From contig NC_090984.1 of assembly GCF_041146395.1 (NCBI RefSeq), forward strand, positions 79,743,114 through 79,807,113: a stretch of 64,000 nt of DNA. The letters are read 5' to 3'. The position numbers were made by a program, and so were the translations under genes. Numbering within the stretch: position 1 is the first letter of the stretch; every line of letters starts with the position of its first letter. Origin of the DNA: Eulemur rufifrons (taxonomy: Eukaryota; Chordata; Mammalia; Primates; Lemuridae). The notes under the pieces are model-generated. The model was not told the DNA's origin. It made no database searches and worked only from the letters and a program-made list of their open reading frames with translations. Below are positions 60,201 to 64,000 of the stretch, piece by piece.

Positions 60201-62849
60201 GTAAATATGGTTATAGTGAAAGTAGGGACCTGATAATTATTAAAGCCTAAGGAAGGAACATAAAGAACAGAAATTAGAAAATGTAGAACAGAGTTGAAGT
60301 TATCCACATTGCCTTTGTTCGTGTGGAAGAGTATTATAAAAGTATAATTTATAGACAGTCATAATATCACTTTGAACAGGCCTTGTCAGCATTGAATAAT
60401 TCCATAGGAAACAATTCTTATGAAAAATTCCTTAACAAAGCAAAATATTCAAATCTTGTTGATTAAAAAAAAGCAGAAATCATATTTATTTAAAGAACAT
60501 AAAATCTGGCTCCAAGGAGCACATTTAACTTTGCTGGAAGTGGGATTTACCTGAACAGATGTTCTGGTACTTTTATTTGAAGTAGCAAATGAGGCCACAT
60601 GTATTTGCAGAATTAGCACACATAAAAGATGAAAATTGGACGTTGTACCCATTTTCACTGTTATGGGGATTGTGCTATGAGACACCCCAGATGTTACTCT
60701 TTGGCAAACAGTTGTTATTTTTTTGTTTGGGGCTCTGAAGATTATTTTATGATTCTGGATATGTACCAAACTTTCCCTCCAAGCGTCTGGCCTAATTTAG
60801 TCAAGCAGATAATATAAATGGACTTTCTCACTAACAAGGTTATGTGTAAAGTGACAGTTCATTGTGGTTTGGGAATTCTTCATGAATAACACTGTTTTTC
60901 CCATGCAGGGTGATGTACTTCACTGTTTAATGAATGATGGCTGTTTGTTGAACAGAAGGCTCCATGTTCAACACAGAGACAAATTTCTTAATTTATACTG
61001 TGTGTTACAACTTCCTTTGGGCTCTGCTTACTTTCATTATAGGATGAGATTTTAGTAGATGCTGAAAAGCAGGCTGATTTTTATCCAACAATATTACTTG
61101 GTTAGTTTTGTTTATATTTACATGTTTACAATATCATGTTTTTTCATAACTTTAATTTATATGTTTAATGGCATTCATATTTTTTATTTATAATATTTTT
61201 ATTTATTTGCTTAGCATTCAATCTATTTATTGAACCTTGGCAATAAACCAGATAGGTATTATGAATACATTTGTGTTTCATCATTCTCTCAGCTTGGTTG
61301 GATGTCCAAAGTTGCTTTCATCTAGCCAAAATATGTCAGTTGTGGAAACTTTCTTTTCTCTTCACTAATGCTCTAAGTACATAATGCCTTACTCTTCATT
61401 CCAAGGACTTAAAAAGTTCTCTGGGATATTGGATGGATGTTTCCTCACATGGGTCAAAGTGGAGTAATTTCTCTAATGAGTGGTTACATTAAAGCAGCTA
61501 GAAGTTTTGCTTTTCTGTTTCAGTCAAAAAAAAAAAAAAATTACAACCAGCCTAGCATCCACTATTAGAATTAACACTTAACATCATCCTAGTACATTTT
61601 AATCTATTATTATCCATCTATCTTTGCTGAAGTCATGTAGGTAAAATGAACAGGGATATACTGGGAACCGCCACTTTGTATTGAAGGTTTTAAACGTGGC
61701 TCTAATCTCTGCAATGCCAACCTGTGTGTATTATAGGTTCTCTTGGCTGGGAAGAGAAAGAAGCTTTAGGGGCTTCCACTTAATTGTTTATAATGCTTTT
61801 TTTCTCCATAAAGATTAGGAAACCAAAATGAGGGTTCTGTTAACTTCAAAGCAGATTCATACCAATTCTCTACTAAGAATGCGGGTAGAGCACAAGTTGG
61901 AGCTATGATTCATTGGACACTCTGTGAGACAGATTTTGGCAACAGTACATCTGTCAGTGCTATTTCATATTTTGCCAACTTAACGTGGGGGTCATGACAA
62001 TGTTTCATATAATCTAGTATTGGAGTCAGTTCTAGCTTTACATGCAAGGACCTTCAAAAGATCTGGGTAATCTGTCTTCCACAGAGTGTACAGTTATTCT
62101 GATAATTGACAGAAAGTGCATTTGGAGAAGGCTGGGGTAATATTTACTGGTGGTAGTGGTACAGATTATTTTTCAAAAGAATCAACCTGTATTTCAATTG
62201 GTGGTATTTGATTGACTCAGAACTGGCCCAAAGTTCGAAACTAGATGACACTTCCATTCACTAGTTTTTATTTTTTCCTGGTTGTACAATTAAGTTATCC
62301 ATTGTTGGCTTCCTATTTTATATCACGTTTATTAATGGATTCCTAGTTTCCATTTCAACCTTGCTACTTATAATAGTAATTATATCCACCTTGTCTCTGA
62401 CATGTAAATAGTGTAAGTACCTTCACTTTTCTAATCCAAATTCTAACTCACGTTGAACTAGTGAGGTCTGTTACAAGGCACCATATCCTTCCTCTGGGTT
62501 GCAGAGGGCAGCCACCACAGAGCTTCACAATTTGTATGTGCCACATTAACTCATTCCTTATTGATTAATGAAGAATATATACTCTGAGACCTCCTGATGA
62601 ATATAGTTAGCTGGTAGATTCTTTCATCTCAAATAAAAAAGTATGCTCACCACATGGAGCCTTTAGACGTCTTTGTAGTACACTAGGGATTTAGCATTTC
62701 TAGCATACTGAACTTTTGGATGCCTTCACAATACACTAGGGGTTGTCACCACAAAAGAGGTGGTACTTTTTGTCATATAACTGATGAGTGATCCATTTCT
62801 AGAACTCCATCACAGAGTCTGCCTCATAAAATAATTTCTTTTACCAATT
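60201..62849. other. Low-repeat non-coding sequence
   Basis: No recognisable gene. ORFs of 62-106 codons around 60449-61055 lack domains. The last coincides with neither repeat nor conserved motif known to me. A run of 14 A lies at about 61528-61541. Two diverged copies of a 28-base motif occur at 62662 and 62715. Confidence 0.35.
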
Positions 62850-63235
62850 TGCTTAGTCAGGTGTTTTCCTGAAAGCAGAACCTGAGATAAGCACTTAAGT
62901 GTGGCTTAAATTGTTTGAGAGGTGACTCTGGAAAGTTGGAAGGACAGAGTAGGGAGAATAATTAGGGAAGTAGCTAAAGCCAAAGACTACATTACTGAGG
63001 TCCTACCATGAGAAGTGGTGACCTAATTTACTAGACTTTCTGAGGGGTTCAGAATGCCTACTGAAGGTATCTGCCTGAAGGAGGGAAGCTGAAATATTTA
63101 TCCACTGCTTCCACTGCCCTTTAGTTAAGCTTTTGTCTTCTGGTCTGTACTTCAATGTTGAATGAAGCATCAAGGAAAGTCTGGAAGGGAAAATGAAAAT
63201 CCACACGTGGTTTGCACTTTAGGACCAAATTCTCA
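62850..63235. repeat. Possible old interspersed repeat
   Basis: 'tttcctgaaagcagaacctg' and 'tgtttgagaggtgactctgg' resemble the start of an ancient mammalian repeat whose name I cannot recall. The rest is too diverged to delimit. Confidence 0.35.
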
Positions 63236-63499
63236 ATGCAAGGTGAGTCTGAGCTTGCTAGCAACTGTCCATTATACATGTGGATGAAATAAAAAATGAA
63301 TTAATGTACACGAGGCTGGGCTTTTACCCAGTACTAAGGAAAAAAGTTTTTAATACAAGAACTCAGAAAATACTGTACTCTTGAGCCATTCCTGAAGAAT
63401 ATTTTATGAGATTAATTCTAGCCAACCAAGACAGAACTGGGGAAACTTTAGCAAAAGGACTGCTAGAGAGAATTAAATATATTCGGCTGGAGATTAGAA
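63236..63499. other. Non-coding, nothing recognised
   Basis: AT-rich spacer before the terminal L1 fragment. Confidence 0.35.
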
Positions 63500-63878
63500 T
63501 AACATCAGTGGGAAAAAGGTTTTAAAAATAGTGTGTAAATATTATATATTCTGAAAAAAATAAAATAACTAGGTAATAGGTGGGTGCCAAAGCATAGTAT
63601 TTAAATATGGCAAGACAAGTTGTAGGAAACAAAGTAAGGAAAGGGGGAACTGGGAACATTATAAAAAGTATGAGTAGAATAGAAAGGTTAACAACTAGGA
63701 AAAAACTAGAAAATCCTTCAATACAAAAAAGAACAAAAAATGAGCCATATGAAAGAAGAATCAAAGTAAATATGAAATAATATTATAAAGTTTTAAGCAA
63801 ACATTTCAGTCCCCTCCATTAATGTAAATGGGTTTTATTGACATACTAAAGAAAGAGATTCTCAGAATGGCTCAAAAA

Positions 63879-63913
<35 letters not shown>

Positions 63914-64000
63914 TAAAGAAAAGCCTTACTCCATTTTGTATACAATAAAAATATCTAAGAAAAGTAGTTCAGAAAGGCTGAGAATGAATATACGTGCATG
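63500..64000 (+). mobile_element. Old L1 (L1M4-like), spacer to ORF2 start, runs off the window
   Basis: A-rich sequence with 'attaatgtaaatgggtttta' then 'ttga' (63818) and 'gattctcagaatggctcaaa' (63858) matches the ORF2 start region, where conserved 'aatgtaaatgg...aatggat' landmarks are expected. A poly(A)/(GAAAA)n tract (63874-63924) has expanded inside it. Continuation beyond 64000 is expected. Confidence 0.6.
63874..63924. repeat. Poly(A) then (GAAAA)n tract
   Basis: About 22 A are followed by GAAAA units and an irregular A/G end. Confidence 0.93.

Overview
This 64-kb window reads as primate nuclear DNA that is AT-rich, mostly non-coding and dense in transposon remnants. The lineage signal comes from the Alu elements. 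At least three dimeric Alus (5503, 50835, 55261) carry the extended A-rich linker and the 'cctagcactctgggag' and 'gctgtgagctaggctgacgcc' variants that I associate with strepsirrhine primates (lemurs, lorises, galagos) rather than monkeys or apes. The species cannot be fixed from the sequence alone.

I find no convincing protein-coding gene, rRNA, tRNA, snRNA, CRISPR array or bacterial-type operon. Every open reading frame is short (136 codons at most). Those with recognisable protein similarity are dead transposon pieces: L1 ORF1/ORF2, a CR1/L3 reverse-transcriptase fragment and a Tigger transposase tail. The likeliest setting is a gene desert or a very long intron. Two short reading frames ending at strong splice-donor-like sites (22442 and 53108) are recorded as weak candidates only.

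Layout: 1-2.5 kb has no recognisable repeat. 2.55-6.0 kb is an old + strand L1 (ORF1, spacer, ORF2 endonuclease, start of RT) split by a young Alu at 5503. 7.1 kb has an older minus-strand Alu. 9.8-10.6 kb has a MIR and an unassigned repeat. 12.3-16.7 kb is a stack of transposons: three minus-strand L1 pieces, two Tigger/pogo DNA transposons and a + strand L1. 16.7-35 kb is comparatively repeat-poor. It holds scattered MIRs, a CR1/L3 fragment and several stretches that look like constrained regulatory DNA (about 19.1-19.8, 21.1, 26.4, 28.0 and 31.3-32.1 kb). 35-46 kb has L1 3' ends, an Alu, a 3'-truncated lemur-type L1 fragment against an old minus-strand L1, another low-repeat candidate regulatory stretch (42.1-43.0 kb) and further L1/L2 debris. 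50-56 kb holds three Alus and an old L1 3' fragment. 57-60.2 kb holds an L1 ORF1-type fragment and an L1 with a textbook 5' inversion. The last 500 bases enter another old L1.

The window shows no genes working together. Its interest lies in retrotransposition footprints (a twin-primed L1, an apparent tail-only insertion at 25837-25879, a microsatellite grown from an Alu linker, nested DNA transposons) and in candidate conserved non-coding elements that only alignment could confirm. Repeat family names are recalled from consensus sequences, not from a database search, so boundaries are approximate, usually within about 10-30 bases.
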